The translations under genes and the position numbers were made by a program. From Mermis nigrescens (lineage: Eukaryota; Nematoda; Enoplea; Mermithida; Mermithidae), in the NCBI GenBank assembly GCA_036768485.1, contig JAVLUZ010000154.1:27911103-27975102 (forward strand): a DNA stretch of 64,000 nt, read 5' to 3'. Within the stretch, counting starts at the first letter, position 1. The number at the start of each line of letters is the position of its first letter. The notes below the pieces were generated by a model that saw only the letters and a program-made list of their open reading frames with translations, ran no database searches and had not been told where the DNA came from. Of this stretch, positions 24,488 through 35,092 are shown piece by piece.

Positions 24488-24592
24488 ACATAAAAGTTGA
24501 AAAGCAGACGGAAAAGCCTTTGATTGAAAAAAATTTTTCAAGAAATTTTATTTCCTTACTTTCATTTCCGTCTGTTTTTTCAACTTTTTATA
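24488..24592. repeat. Inverted repeat, AGTTGAAAAGCAGACGGAAA arms
   Basis: Left arm AAAAGTTGAAAAGCAGACGG, right arm CCGTCTGTTTTTTCAACTTT, spaced by about 50 bp that also pair in part (AAAATTTTT). Would form a long stem. Confidence 0.8.
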
Positions 24593-24667
24593 TTCAAAAC
24601 TCCTACTTGAATTCGCATTAAAACGCTATTCTCACCTTAATCAAAATTATCTTTGAGCTCAGTGCGG

Positions 24668-24806
24668 CTTCAGATTAGTGCCAGCGGATGATCTAAGCCT
24701 AAGAAAAAGATGGGGCAAAAATTGCTCCGCTCGCTTCGCTCGCTTCGCAATTTTCGCCCCATTTGTCTCAGGCTTACATCATCCCCTGGCACCAATGTGA
24801 AGGCAC
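24668..24806. repeat. Long imperfect palindrome of about 140 bp
   Basis: Arms include GTGCCAGCGGATGAT, AAGCCTAAG and GATGGGGCAAAAATTGC on the left and GCAATTTTCGCCCCAT, AGGCTTACATCATCC and CTGGCAC on the right. The loop is the word (CGCTTCGCT). No gene overlaps it. Confidence 0.88.
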
Positions 24807-25059
24807 ATACTAAGCCTAAGCCTAAAAAATAAATATTAGAAGAGACTTAGGAAGAAAATGACGCTAGCACCCTTATTTGTCAATATATACGTAATCCTTC
24901 CCTTTCTAACTAACACTAACAAAAAAGATTGATCACCGGATGGTTTACATGACCATTATTATAATTACTGAAGTGTAAATTCTCACTCACTTTTATCTCT
25001 TGATTTCCGTGCTCATCCAGACAGTCGTACGCCTTTCAGCAGTTGCTGGATAAAATTTC

Positions 25060-25185
25060 GTATATCAATAGTTTCGAGCGTTCGATTAATGTGCCACGTC
25101 AAAACGAAATCTGATGATAAAAATTCGTATATCAACAGTTTTGAGCGTTCCACAAATGTGCCACGTCAAAACGAAATATGATTTC
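25060..25185. repeat. Tandem duplication, about 78-bp unit
   Basis: Two copies of a unit with 'CGTATATCAA', GAGCGTTC and GTGCCACGTCAAAACGAAAT. Confidence 0.8.
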
Positions 25186-25474
25186 CGTATCAATAGCCGC
25201 TGTCGAAACGGTTAATTTCAATGCTCCGCCACACCTATCAGATTTTTCATCCGGCTCCTACGATACTAACTAATTGACAATCTTATACCAATTTTCAGTG
25301 TTTCACCAAATCTTCGGATAGCTATTTAATTTCTGTAAGATTAAGGTACATTCTTAGAACGCAGCGACTGCGCAAAGCATAACAATCTTGATCACAATCC
25401 AATATACGAAATGCGTATTACACAGCAGCACGGTAGAGCGTAAACAACCGGAATAAGCAATTCTCGCGTCCAGA

Positions 25475-25692
25475 ACAACGTAAATCACTCATATTATTGA
25501 TAAAAAATTTGCATAGAAAAGCAACGTCGACTTCCACGTGAGCATAAGGGTACTAATCTAAAACTATCTGTAATAAATAATTCTCGCGACCGAACAAGCG
25601 CCTACTACGTAAATCACTCATGATAATAAAAAATTTGCATAGAGAACCTACGTCGACTTCCACGGTGAGCAAAAGATTACTAATCTAACACC
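25475..25692. repeat. Direct repeat, about 125-bp spacing
   Basis: Block ACGTAAATCACTCAT then AAAAAATTTGCATAGA then ACGTCGACTTCCACG occurs at about 25480 and 25607. Confidence 0.8.
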
Positions 25693-25699
25693 CTACAGT

Positions 25700-26390
25700 A
25701 CATAAAGAATTGTCACTCAGATGTGTTCCACAGATCACCTGTCTGTGATGTTAAGCACAACATTTATCCAATGCATTAGGAACGGAGTGTTCTATCAAGG
25801 CAACAGTAAATGCGCCTAACTTACATTCTTTTATGATAGTCATGTAAACTTACATTGACCGATCGCAGTGTATTCATTTAAGTACATAATGTTCGTTCAA
25901 GCTATACATAGAAACCAATAAATGCATTGTGGATAGTTATGTACCTAGGTCCTTTATAAACGTTCATCGTGTGCACGTATGTTCGAATTAACCTGTTCTT
26001 CTTTAATTCCTAATAGATTCATCAATCGTCAGCATTATTGCCGTTGCCTTCGCTAATGAACATATTACCTATGTACCTACTTACATACCTATGTACACAA
26101 GACAATTCGATCAATCATTGCGACGATTTTTGCAGTCGCCTTCCCTAAACATTGTGTACCTACATACAAACAAATGTATTCATCAGTATACATTAGATCA
26201 ATCAATATGCCGTTTACGGCAGTCGCCTTCCCATGCTTTGTGCTTCTATCACTTTACAACTTCATTCCTCAATTTCTCCCCTTCTAAATGCTTTCCGTCG
26301 ATAATTTCTCTTGAATATCTTCCTTACAACTACTAATCTTTCGATAAATCCCCATCAATTTAAATTCTGTGACTTCTATCTATTCTAGAA
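25700..26390. other. Intergenic, no gene seen
   Basis: Short internal duplications (GATCAATCA with CAGTCGCCTTCCC near 26107 and 26205). No exon recognised. Confidence 0.4.
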
Positions 26391-27060
26391 TTAAGCCAAA
26401 ACCAAAACCCAAAACTGTTTAAAATTTCTGCAGTCAACAATACATTGTGGCAATGTATTCCAAATTCTAGCCACCCTGTTTGCAAAATCGTTCTTTCTAC
26501 AATCCAAATGAGATTTTCTAATATACAACTTTATGTCGTTATTTGACCTAGTGCCCCTGTTAGGCGCAGATTCGAAAAAATCTGAAACAGAAAGCAACTG
26601 TCCCTTAATTATCCTAAAAGCAAAAGTAAGGTCAAAATAGATACGCCGTGTTTCGAGTCTTTCAAGATCTAACAAATTCAATCGTTCGCTGTAAGACAAA
26701 TCCTGCTGTTGATGCCGCCAAAGTATTCGTTTTGTAAATTTACGTCGAACATTTTCAATTTGGTTGATGTCTTTTATCAGGTAAGGATTCCACACCACCG
26801 TGCTATACTCTAGTATCGGTCTTACATAAACTTCAAATGCTTACACCATCAAATCAATATTTCTGGAAATAAAACTTTTTTGTATCAAAGAAGCAACTCT
26901 GGAAGCTTTGGATGCAATATTCACACAATGAATGCTAGAGGACAGGTCATTACTAACAAAAACTCATAAATCCTTGATAGAAGCTTCTGCATCAGCTAGA
27001 TCTTTTAAGAAAAGGTTATAGATGTTTTTAGGGTTGCCATATCCCAAATACAAGGTTGCA
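26391..27060 (-). pseudogene. LINE 3' fragment, reverse transcriptase C-terminus
   Basis: An open stretch of 135 codons reads VWNPYLIKDINQIENVRRKF, then LSYSERLNLLDLERLETRRI and ARIWNTLPQCI, the C-terminal region of CR1/L2-like polyproteins. 5' truncated. Confidence 0.88.
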
Positions 27061-27089
27061 CATTTGTCATAACTTATTTGCAGTTGCAA

Positions 27090-28715
27090 TTTTAGAGTCC
27101 TTCGAAGAGCCCTTCGAACTTTCAAAAAACGTGATCATCAAAATGTTCTTAGGGCTCTATCTCCACAAATATTCGTCAGCCCCCAGAATGGTTTTTTTCT
27201 GGACTCAGCGAAATTGTTGCGTCCAATATCTCTTGGTTGCATCACTTGTAAAATTATGGCTAATAATATAAACAGAGCTTTAATTGCTTCTTTAAAGTCG
27301 AAAACTAATTTCTGTTCACGGCAATTTGGTTTTCAAAAGGGAAAGTCATGTGAAACTCAGCTTTTGAAGTGTACAAATATGTGGGTCAAATCATTTGACG
27401 AAATTTCTTTTCACGGCAGTTTGGTTTTCAAAAGGGAAAGTCGTGTGAAACTCAGCTTTTGAAGTGTACAAACATGTGGGTTAAATCACTTGACGCATCT
27501 GTTCCTATTGATATTGTTTATGTCGATTTTAGTAAAGCCTTCGACTCTGTCATTTATTCTAAATTGATAGAGAAGTTGAAGCATTATGGGATAAATGGTA
27601 TGTTATTAAAATGGTTAATTTCTTTTTTGACAAATCGTACACAAAAGGTCAAAATTTTTGACGCTTTTTCTGATCGGAAACCAGTTATTAGTGGCGTACC
27701 TCAAGGTAGCGTTTTAGGACCCTCTTTGTTTCTGTTGTTTGTTAACGATTTTGTTCAAGCTGTTAAGCATAGTGAAGTCTTTTTCTTTGCTGATGATTTA
27801 AAGCTCTTTAATTTTCCTCAAAATTATACTTTGTTGCAAAAAGATTTAGATAAGCAGGTTTCCAGTTCTGAGGAAAATCAGTTAAGCATATCTCTCCCTA
27901 AATGTTCTGTTATATCTAGGGTACGCTAATCCTAAAGTTACATATCACATAAACCATCTTTTGTTATCTGATGCAGGTTCCTCAATTCGAGATTTAGGTG
28001 TTTCCTTAACAACAAATTTATCATCTAGTTGTCATTGTACTAATATATCAGCAAAAGCTTTGAAAATGAGTGCTTTGATTTTCAAATGTTTTGAATCACA
28101 TGATCTTAAAATGTTGGTTCTTGCTTTTAAGAATTATATTCGGCCTTTAGTAGAGTATGCTCCAACTGTATGGAGCCCCTATTCGCTTTCTGATATCGAC
28201 AGGGTTGCACGGGTACAGCGAAAAATTACTAAAAGGTTAATTGGATATATGGGACTTTCTTATGATGAAAGGTTAAAAGTCTTAAATTTAGAGAGGCTTG
28301 AACTCCGTAGAATTTATTTTGATTTAATCGTTACGTATAATATTATTCACAATAATCTCTTGCCTTTTGAAGATTTTTATAAGTTTTATGGTCATTCGCG
28401 TACTAGAAATGCTTTTGCAAATCAGATCTATCTAGAAAAATTTCGACTTGATTGTAAAAAGTATTGTTTTGCTACTAGATCAGCTAGAATTTGGAACGAT
28501 CTTCCATAATATATTCGAAGTTCTCCAAATGTTGAGACATTTAAGAGAAATTTGAAAAAAGTTGATTTCGGGAATTTTTTGATGGGGCACACGTGAGTGC
28601 AATATATTTTGCCTGTGTGTCCAGGACATTTCGCATTTTACTCTATGCTATTTTATTTTCCTTGCGACTTTGTTTTACCCTTGTGTTTTTTTCCGAATAA
28701 AGTATTAGTATTAGT
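27090..28715 (+). pseudogene. LINE copy 4a (CR1/L2-like), 5' truncated
   Basis: Encodes RPISLGCITCKIM, VDIVYVDFSKAFDSV, GVPQGSVLGPSLF, the catalytic FFADDLKLF, then YAPTVWSPYSLSDIDRV and VQRKITKRLIGYMGLSYDER. It has frameshifts near 27930 and an internal 106-bp duplication (27324-27480). The 3' end is AATAAAG followed by (TATTAG)3. Confidence 0.92.
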
Positions 28716-29534
28716 ATTAGTAAATGTTCTGTGTTACTCTAATCCTAAAGTTACATATCACCTAAACCATTTTTTGTTATCTGACGCAGGTTCCTCAATT
28801 CTAGATTTAGGTGTTTCCTTAACAACAAACTTATCATCTAGTTGTTCTTGTACTAATATATCAGCAAAAGCTTTGAAAATGAGTGCTTTGATTTACAAAT
28901 GTTTTGAATCACGTGATCTAAAAATGTTGCTTATTGCTTTTGAGAATTATATTCGGCCTATAGTAGAGTATGCTCCAACTGTATGGAGCCCCTATTTGCT
29001 TTCTGATATCAACAGGGTTGAACGGGTACAGCGAAAATTTACTAAAAGGTTAATTGGTTATATGAATCTTTCTTATGATGAAAGGCTAAAAGCCTTAAAT
29101 TTAGAGAGGCTTGAACTCCGTAGAATTTATTTTGATTTAATTGTTACGTATAATGTTATTCACAATAATCTCTTACCTTCTGAAGATTTTTTCATAAATT
29201 TTATGGTCATTCGCGTACTACGAATGCATTTGCAAATCATATCTATTTAGAAAAATTTCGACTTGATTGTAAAAAGTATTGTTTTGCTACTAGATCAGCT
29301 AGAATTTGGAACGATCTTCCACAATATATTCGAAGTTCTCCAAATGTTGAGATATTTAAGAGAACTTTGAAAAAGGTTGATTTCGGGAATTTTTTGATGG
29401 GGCACACGTGAGCGCAATCTATTTGCCTGTGTGTCCAGGACATTTCGCATTACACTATGCTATTTTATTTTCATTGCGTTGTGACTTTGTTTTACCCTTG
29501 TGTTTTTTCCGAATAAAGTATCAGTATTAGTATC
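28716..29534 (+). pseudogene. LINE copy 4b, more strongly 5' truncated
   Basis: Begins abruptly in the region after the FADD box, directly at the (TATTAG) tail of copy 4a. Encodes the same C-terminal domain (SDINRVERVQRKFTKRLIGY) and ends with the same CCAGGACATTTCGC, AATAAAG and TAG-repeat tail. Confidence 0.9.
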
Positions 29535-30410
29535 TATTCCTATTGATGTTGTTTATGTCGATTTTAGTAAAGCCTTTGACTCTTTCGTTTATTCTAAATT
29601 GATGGAGAAGTTGAAGCATTATGGGATGAATGGAATGCTATTAAAATGGTTAACTTCCTTTTTGACAAATCGTACATAAAAGGTCAAAATTTTTGACGCT
29701 CTTTCTGATCAAAAATCAGTCATTAATGGCGTACCACAAGGTAGCGTTATAGGACCCTCTTTGTTTCTGTCGTTTGTAAACGATTTTGTTCAATTTATTG
29801 AGCATAGTGAAGTCTTTTTCTTTGCTGATGATTTGAAGCTCTTTAATTTTTCTCAAAATCATAATTTGTTGGAAAAAGATTTAGATAAGCTGGTTTCCTG
29901 GTCTGAAGAAAATCACTTGAGCATATCTCTCCCTAAAAGTTCTGTCTTATATCTAGGGTATGCTAATCCTAAAGTTACCTATCACATAAACCATTTTTTG
30001 TCATCTGACGCAGGTTCATCTATTCGAGATCTAGGTGTTTCCTTAACAACAAATTTATCATCTAGTTGTTATTGTACTAATATATCAGCAAAAGCTTTGA
30101 AATGACTGCTTTGATTTTCAAATGTTTTGAATCACGTGATCTAAAAATGTTGTTTCTTGCTTTTAAGAAATATATTCGGCCTATAGTAGAGTATACTCTA
30201 ACTGTATGAAGCCCTCATTTGCTTTCTGATATCAACGGGGTTGAACGGGTACACCGAAAATTAACTAAAAGGTTAATTGGATATATGGAACTTTCTTATG
30301 ATGAAGGGCTAAAAGCCTTAAATTTAGAGAGGCTTGAACTCCGTAGAATTTATTTTGATCTAATTGTCACGTATAATATTCATAATAATCTCTTACCTTC
30401 TGGAGACTGA
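29535..30410 (+). pseudogene. LINE copy 4c, truncated at both ends
   Basis: Starts directly at the tail of copy 4b with IPIDVVYVDFSKAFDS, contains FFADDLKLFNFSQ and the C-terminal domain with several frameshifts, and stops within the DFF motif region at about 30408. Confidence 0.88.
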
Positions 30411-30542
30411 AGGGAAGAACATGTATTATTATCGACACAGCATAATCGGAGTTAGCTGTTTGGAACCACTGATTAAATTAACATCAAACCCGGCCATTAC
30501 CCCATTCCTGCTCGTCCACTGATGAGGCAATGCACTAATGAT

Positions 30543-30588
30543 CGGCCATTTTAGGATTATGATCATTCTTTGGTCTAAAATGGCCGAA
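30543..30588. repeat. Short palindrome CGGCCATTTTAG...CTAAAATGGCCG
   Basis: 12-bp arms with a loop of about 20 bp, immediately before the left fold-back arm. Confidence 0.8.
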
Positions 30589-31330
30589 CAGATCAGTCTG
30601 TAGAACAGCGTTGAGGGATTGCCAGAGCAAGGTCACCGGGGTAGCTTTGGGGTACCCAGTGGGTGTACATGTTGGGGGTACCCTGAAATTTTGTCGAATG
30701 ATCAGATCAGTCTTTGGAACAATGTTGGGGCATTGCCAGAGAAGGTCACTCGGGGGAGGGGGGCCACTTACTAGAGGTACCCTGAAATTTTTAACAAATG
30801 GTCAGATCAGTCTGTAGAACAATGTTGGGGCATTGTCAGAGGAATTTTTCTGGGGTTTACTTCGCGGTAGGCAGTGGGGGGGTGTAATTTGGGTTAGCCA
30901 GTGGGGTGGTTGAGGAGTACCCTGAAATTTTTAACAAACGGACAGATCAGTCTGTAGAACGACGTTGAGGCATTGCCAGGAGGGCCACTTGGTGGTGAGG
31001 GTACGTAAAGGTTACCCAGTGGAAGGGGGATGCTTATTGGGGTACCCTGCAATTTTTTACAATTGGTCAGATTAGTTTGTAAAACAACGTTGGGGCATTG
31101 TCAGAGGGGGTCATGAGAGGGTACTTTCGGGGTGTCTAGTGAGGATAACCATTGGGGTTACCCTGAAATTTTGACAAATGATCAGATCAGTCTGTAGAAC
31201 AATGTTGGGACATTGCTAGAAGAGGGTCACTTAGGGGTGGGGCATTTTGGGGGCACCCAGTGGGGGTACCTATTGGGGGTACTCTGAAAGTATGATAAAT
31301 GGTCAGATCAGGCTCTAGAACATCGTCAGC
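30589..31330 (+). repeat. Fold-back left arm, seven tandem units
   Basis: Units of about 110-135 bp, each with CAGATCAGTCTGTAGAAC, AATGTTGGGGCATTG, a G-rich 'GGGGGTACCCAGTGGGGG' zone and ACCCTGAAATTTTTAAC. Marker positions about 30589, 30705, 30804, 30942, 31068, 31184 and 31307. No coding frame. Confidence 0.9.
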
Positions 31331-31733
31331 ATACATGGACAAAGGCCGGTCTTCCCATCGATACCGGCTGCCCAATTATTTGGTTGGTTGTCCTTGTACT
31401 AAATGGTTGCTTGCTTGGTTGGTTGATTGGTTGCTTAGTGGTTAATTGGTTAATTATTGATTGTTTGACTGATTATTGGTTGGTTAGTCATTGATTGATT
31501 GGTTGATTAGCTGATTTTCAAATGGTTTTCACGTATTTTCCTGGATTCATATTCCATTTTCTAGTTGATTTACTGATTTTAGAGTCATTTTTGTGAATTT
31601 TCATCGTTTTTCTTCTATTTGTTCAGAATTTCCGAATTTCCCATTGATACCGGCAGTTCTTCCCATTGATACCGACCCGGTTCCCATTGATACCGGGTTG
31701 AATAAAGTTGCTCGATTTGTCCATGTATGATTG
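31329..31733. repeat. TIR repeat CATACATGGACAAA, about 400 bp
   Basis: Inverted ends CATACATGGACAAA and TTTGTCCATGTATG. Inside are four copies of TTCCCATTGATACCG or close variants and a run of TTGGTTGATT words. Interrupts the last unit of the left fold-back arm. Confidence 0.82.
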
Positions 31734-31787
31734 TCAGAAAAGGTTCACTGGGAGTATTTTGTGGTACGCAGTGGGGGAGGGGCTATC

Positions 31788-32509
31788 ATACATGATCTTG
31801 GGACGAGGGAGGTTTCAGAGGGGGGTTTCATTCGCCCCAAAAAAACCCGTCGGAGAGACGCCGAGTGGTTAACAGTTAAACCTACGAATCGCAAGGTTCT
31901 AGGTTCGAATCCACGTTGACGCAGTTCTTTTCGGTAGGCCAACCCAGCCTTTCATCCCTCCGGGGTCGATAAATGGGAAGCTGCACTTGTGTGGCGGATG
32001 GTAACAGCGTTCTTCGCAGTCACACTGGCCCCGTGACCCAGACTCGGTCTAATCAGACACGCTGGCCTAGGGCTGTGTATCGGGAAAAATAGGCACCCGC
32101 ACCTACAGCAGAGGTGAATCAAGTAACTTCTTGCTACGGGATTTTACCTTTTTATTTTACCCAAAAAAACCCCCTCCCCCAAATTCGCGAATTTTCGAAA
32201 GTTTCTAATAAGGTTCTAAAAATTCGTATAAAAGGTGCTTTTTTACGCGTTCTTTAGCTATCTATTGGCTCAAAAGTGTCATATTTTCGGCGTTTCGCGC
32301 TATTACACTCATGTTTTGACTACATTTTGTTCAATTTGTTCGACTTTTTTAAATTTTTTTCGAATTTTTTTTCTATGCTCAGAAAGATAGATCATCGTCA
32401 GAAACGGCAAAAAACGATGTTTTTGATGCGTGCCCACCGTTTTTGGGCCCAAAAAGGCACATTTAAGTTTCACCTCCTCAGAATTCTCATGCTGTGCCTG
32501 TCTGCAGGG
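31788..32509. repeat. GCGAAGC-hairpin MITE (CATACATGCACA family), split by a SINE
   Basis: Left end CATACATGATC, right end CATGCTGTGCCTG. Contains GGCGTTTCGCGC and the core GATCATCGTCAGAAACGG. The SINE at 31849-32159 divides it. Confidence 0.7.
31849..32159 (+). mobile_element. tRNA-derived SINE with perfect 13-bp TSD
   Basis: Head resembles a type II tRNA (Ser/Leu): A-box region GCCGAGTGGTTAAC and B box GGTTCGAATCC. Body has CAGCCTTTCATCC and GATAAATGGGAAG, shared with the copy near 43200. The tail is TTTTTATTTTA. Target duplication CCCAAAAAAACCC at 31836-31848 and 32160-32172 is perfect, so the insertion is fairly recent. Confidence 0.93.
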
Positions 32510-32539
32510 TATTTCCCCAATGGCTGCCCCAAAGTACCC

Positions 32540-33270
32540 CCTCCCCCAGTGAACCTCCTCTGACAAAGCCCCAACGTTGTTCTACGGACTGATATAATCA
32601 TTCATAAAAATTTCAGGATACCCTCCCCCTACTCCATCCCCTGGCTACCTCAAAGTACCCCCTCTCAGTGAACCTACCGTGATAATGCTCCAACGTTGTT
32701 CTACAGACTGATCTGACCTTTTGTTAAAAATTTCAGGGTACCCCATACTCCCTCCTGGGTACCTTAAAGTAACCCTCCCCATAGTGAACCTCCTCAAGCA
32801 ATGCCCCAACATTGTTCTATGGACTGATCTGACCATTCGTTAAAAATTTCAGGGCAGCCCCAATTGGGTACCCCCAAGTACCCCCTTCCCCCGAGTTACC
32901 CTCCCCTGGCAGTGCCTCAAAGTTGTTCTGCGGTCTGATGTGATCATTCGTCAAAACTCTAGGGTACCCCTAAGAAGTTCCCCGACAATCCCTCAACATT
33001 GTTCTACAGACTGATCCGACCAATTGTCAAAATTTCAAGGAACCTTCAATGAGCCGCCCTCTTCCCTCTGGGTACCCTCAAAGTAGTCCTTCCCCGAAAG
33101 ACCCTCCTCTGACGATGCCTCAATGTTGTTCTAATGACTGATCTGACCATTTGTCGAATTTTCAGCGTACCCCCGATGGGCATCCCCTTTGGTGCCCTCG
33201 AAGTATTTCCCCTAAGTGACCCTCCTCTGGCAATACCCTGACGCTGTTCCATAGACTGATTTAATCATCT
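32540..33270 (-). repeat. Fold-back right arm, seven inverted units
   Basis: Reverse complement of the left arm units: AACGTTGTTCTACGGACTGA then AAAAATTTCAGG and C-rich zones. Marker positions about 32589, 32708, 32824, 32935, 33010, 33131 and 33257. Confidence 0.9.
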
Positions 33271-33282
33271 GTCAAAAATTCC

Positions 33283-33665
33283 TAGGCCATCGTCATCGCC
33301 AAGTTTGCCACTTTTTACCCACTTGGCGATGGCCATGGCCAAGGCCATCACCATTGCCAAGTTATAGTAGACTATACTAATACTTTATTCGGAAAAAACA
33401 CGAGGGTAAAACAAAGTCGCAAAGAAAATAAAATAGCATAGTGTAAAATGCGAAATGTCCTGGACACACACACACAACGCTACCTTTTAACCCACTTGGC
33501 TAAAGCTATGGCCCAGGCCAAGGCGCCATCACCATGTTCGCCACCTTTTATCCACTTGGCGATGGTCATGGCCATCGCCACGTTCAACCCACCTAACGAT
33601 GGCCACGGCCATGGCGCTTCGCCATCGCCACCTTTTACCCATGTTCGCCATTGCATTCGCCACCT
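33283..33665. repeat. GGCGATGGCCATGG word block, split by a LINE tail
   Basis: Two zones (33283-33365 and 33480-33665) of GGCGATGG, GGCCATGGCC and TTACCCACTTGGC words, separated by a LINE 3' end. Looks like the subterminal zone of another element; ends not identified. Confidence 0.65.
33367..33477 (-). pseudogene. LINE 3' tail fragment
   Basis: Reverse complement of the LINE 4a-4c 3' end (GTGTCCAGGACATTTCGCAT, then AATAAAGTATTAGTATA). Only about 110 bp. Confidence 0.88.
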
Positions 33666-33672
33666 GTTACTT

Positions 33673-33910
33673 ATGCCTCCTCAAAAGAGCCAAATTTTCG
33701 ATTTTTCGCGCCGTGTACTTATTTGTTGAACGGCTGTTCAATTAATTGGATTTTTTGATTTCTGTCGAATTTTTTTTGTCTTTACGTTCTTGAAAAAAAT
33801 GTGACGTCGTAAGGGAAACGTCAGAAAATTATGTTTTTGACACATATCTACCTTTTTTTGAGGTTAAAAAGGAACTTTAAAATTTCACCCCTTCCAAAAT
33901 ACCCATGCTG
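33673..33910. repeat. GCGAAGC-hairpin MITE, right part
   Basis: Contains TTTTCGATTTTTCGCGCC, CGTAAGGGAAACGTCAGAAA and the end CCAAAATACCCATGCTG, as in 31788-32509. It is cut by the PIF-like element at 33911. Confidence 0.6.
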
Positions 33911-34302
33911 GGGCCAATTCATTTCCACTTGGAAATCCAAGTCCCAAGTTCCAAGTTTCCAAGACTTGGAATTTCCAAGTTTCCAAGTGTCAGTTCATTT
34001 GCTCAAATAAAAATTCCAAGTCATTAGCATTTTTCGACTTGGAAAAATGTCGTTTTTTCTCCAAGTCTCAAAGTAAATTTTCCAAGTTTCCAAGTGTCTG
34101 TCTTTTTGCTCTTTCCAAGCACTTGGAATTTCCAAGTCGGGCTCGTTTAAAAATTTCCAAGTTTAATTAACATAAATATGTTCACAATGCGCTGCGCGTG
34201 AGGTAAGTACGATAAAAGCAATGAGGAGTGTCACACGCGCATCTCTGATGAAAAGGCTGTTTTTGGTGGAATGTCATTGTGTTTGCAAACACTGCGATAA
34301 AA

Positions 34303-34542
34303 ATGTGCCGAAAACCACCAAACGATAAAACGCGCGAAAAAATAGCGTTTTTAAAGGCAATCGAGGAAAGAAGAGACGTAATTTTTGGAGCATTTTCTGC
34401 GAAATTAACGAATAAAGACAAAGAAGCGGCGTGGAAAGAAGTGCAAAGAGAAACGCTATCGCAAGAATTTACGAAATATTCAGAAAAACAAACTGAATGC
34501 CAATATTTTTCAACTTGTAAAATTTGCTGCTACAATCGCTGA
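34303..34542 (+). CDS. Myb/SANT-like DNA-binding ORF of the PIF-like element
   Basis: 79 codons from ATG. The N-terminal 55 residues (KTREKIAFLKAIEERRDVIF, then GAFSAKLTNKDKEAAWKEV) have the E..RDVIFG.F...LT..DK..AW spacing of the Myb/SANT-like or trihelix domains in PIF/Harbinger second ORFs and NAIF1-type proteins. The Cys-containing end looks like read-through into an intron or decay, so the ORF is probably only a first exon. Identity is by motif recall. Confidence 0.6.
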   Translation: MCRKPPNDKTREKIAFLKAIEERRDVIFGAFSAKLTNKDKEAAWKEVQRETLSQEFTKYSEKQTECQYFSTCKICCYNR

Positions 34543-34703
34543 CAATCAATAGCCGTTTCAGGGAATATCACAACGTCGTGAAATAAATGTCTGACATCGA
34601 CAAATTTGTGAAAAACTGTGCAAACGGTTGCTTTAGAAATACCTATGTAAATATACTTGTCTATTCCTCAATTTCTGCTCTATGAAAATTAATTGTTGGC
34701 TGG

Positions 34704-35092
34704 CAAGCCCGTCTCCTGGATTTGGCTAAAGGGAGCCTAACTTGAATTGGTCTATATCTCGGAAATTTCGTCGGGATAGCCTGCAAAACCCGCATTTTTC
34801 GACGTTTTTCAACATGCTCTACCCATTACGATAATAAAATTCAAACATTTTTTTAATTAACTTTTTGTCTCGCTCAAAAAAGCTACAAAAAGTGCCATTT
34901 TTTGGTCGCGTTTAGGCCAAAATTCTAATAAATACTTCACATCCGGCGTGGAGCGCCAAAAATTTGAAGAGTTTGCGACAAGGACATGCGATTTTTTCGT
35001 CTTTATATGCATTATGTCACCTTTCAAAGATTTTTCCAAGCAAAAAGGATGGGCGGCCGCCTCCCCCCTCGTCGCCCTTAAATACGGCCCTG
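34704..35092. mobile_element. CAGGCCCGTATTTA-family MITE, 389 bp, intact TSD
   Basis: Ends CAAGCCCGTCTCCTGG and TTAAATACGGCCCTG, with a perfect TTGGCTGG duplication (34696-34703, 35093-35100). Carries CGCATTTTTCGACGTTTTTC and CATGCTCTACCCATTACGAT. Confidence 0.9.

Noticed and set aside
31849..31923. Functional tRNA-Ser/Leu gene
   Set aside because: A and B boxes are present but the stems do not pair well and a SINE body and target duplication follow.
30589..33270. CRISPR-like array of regularly spaced repeats
   Set aside because: Units are over 100 bp, vary in length, occur in both orientations and lie in a eukaryotic genome; a fold-back explains them.
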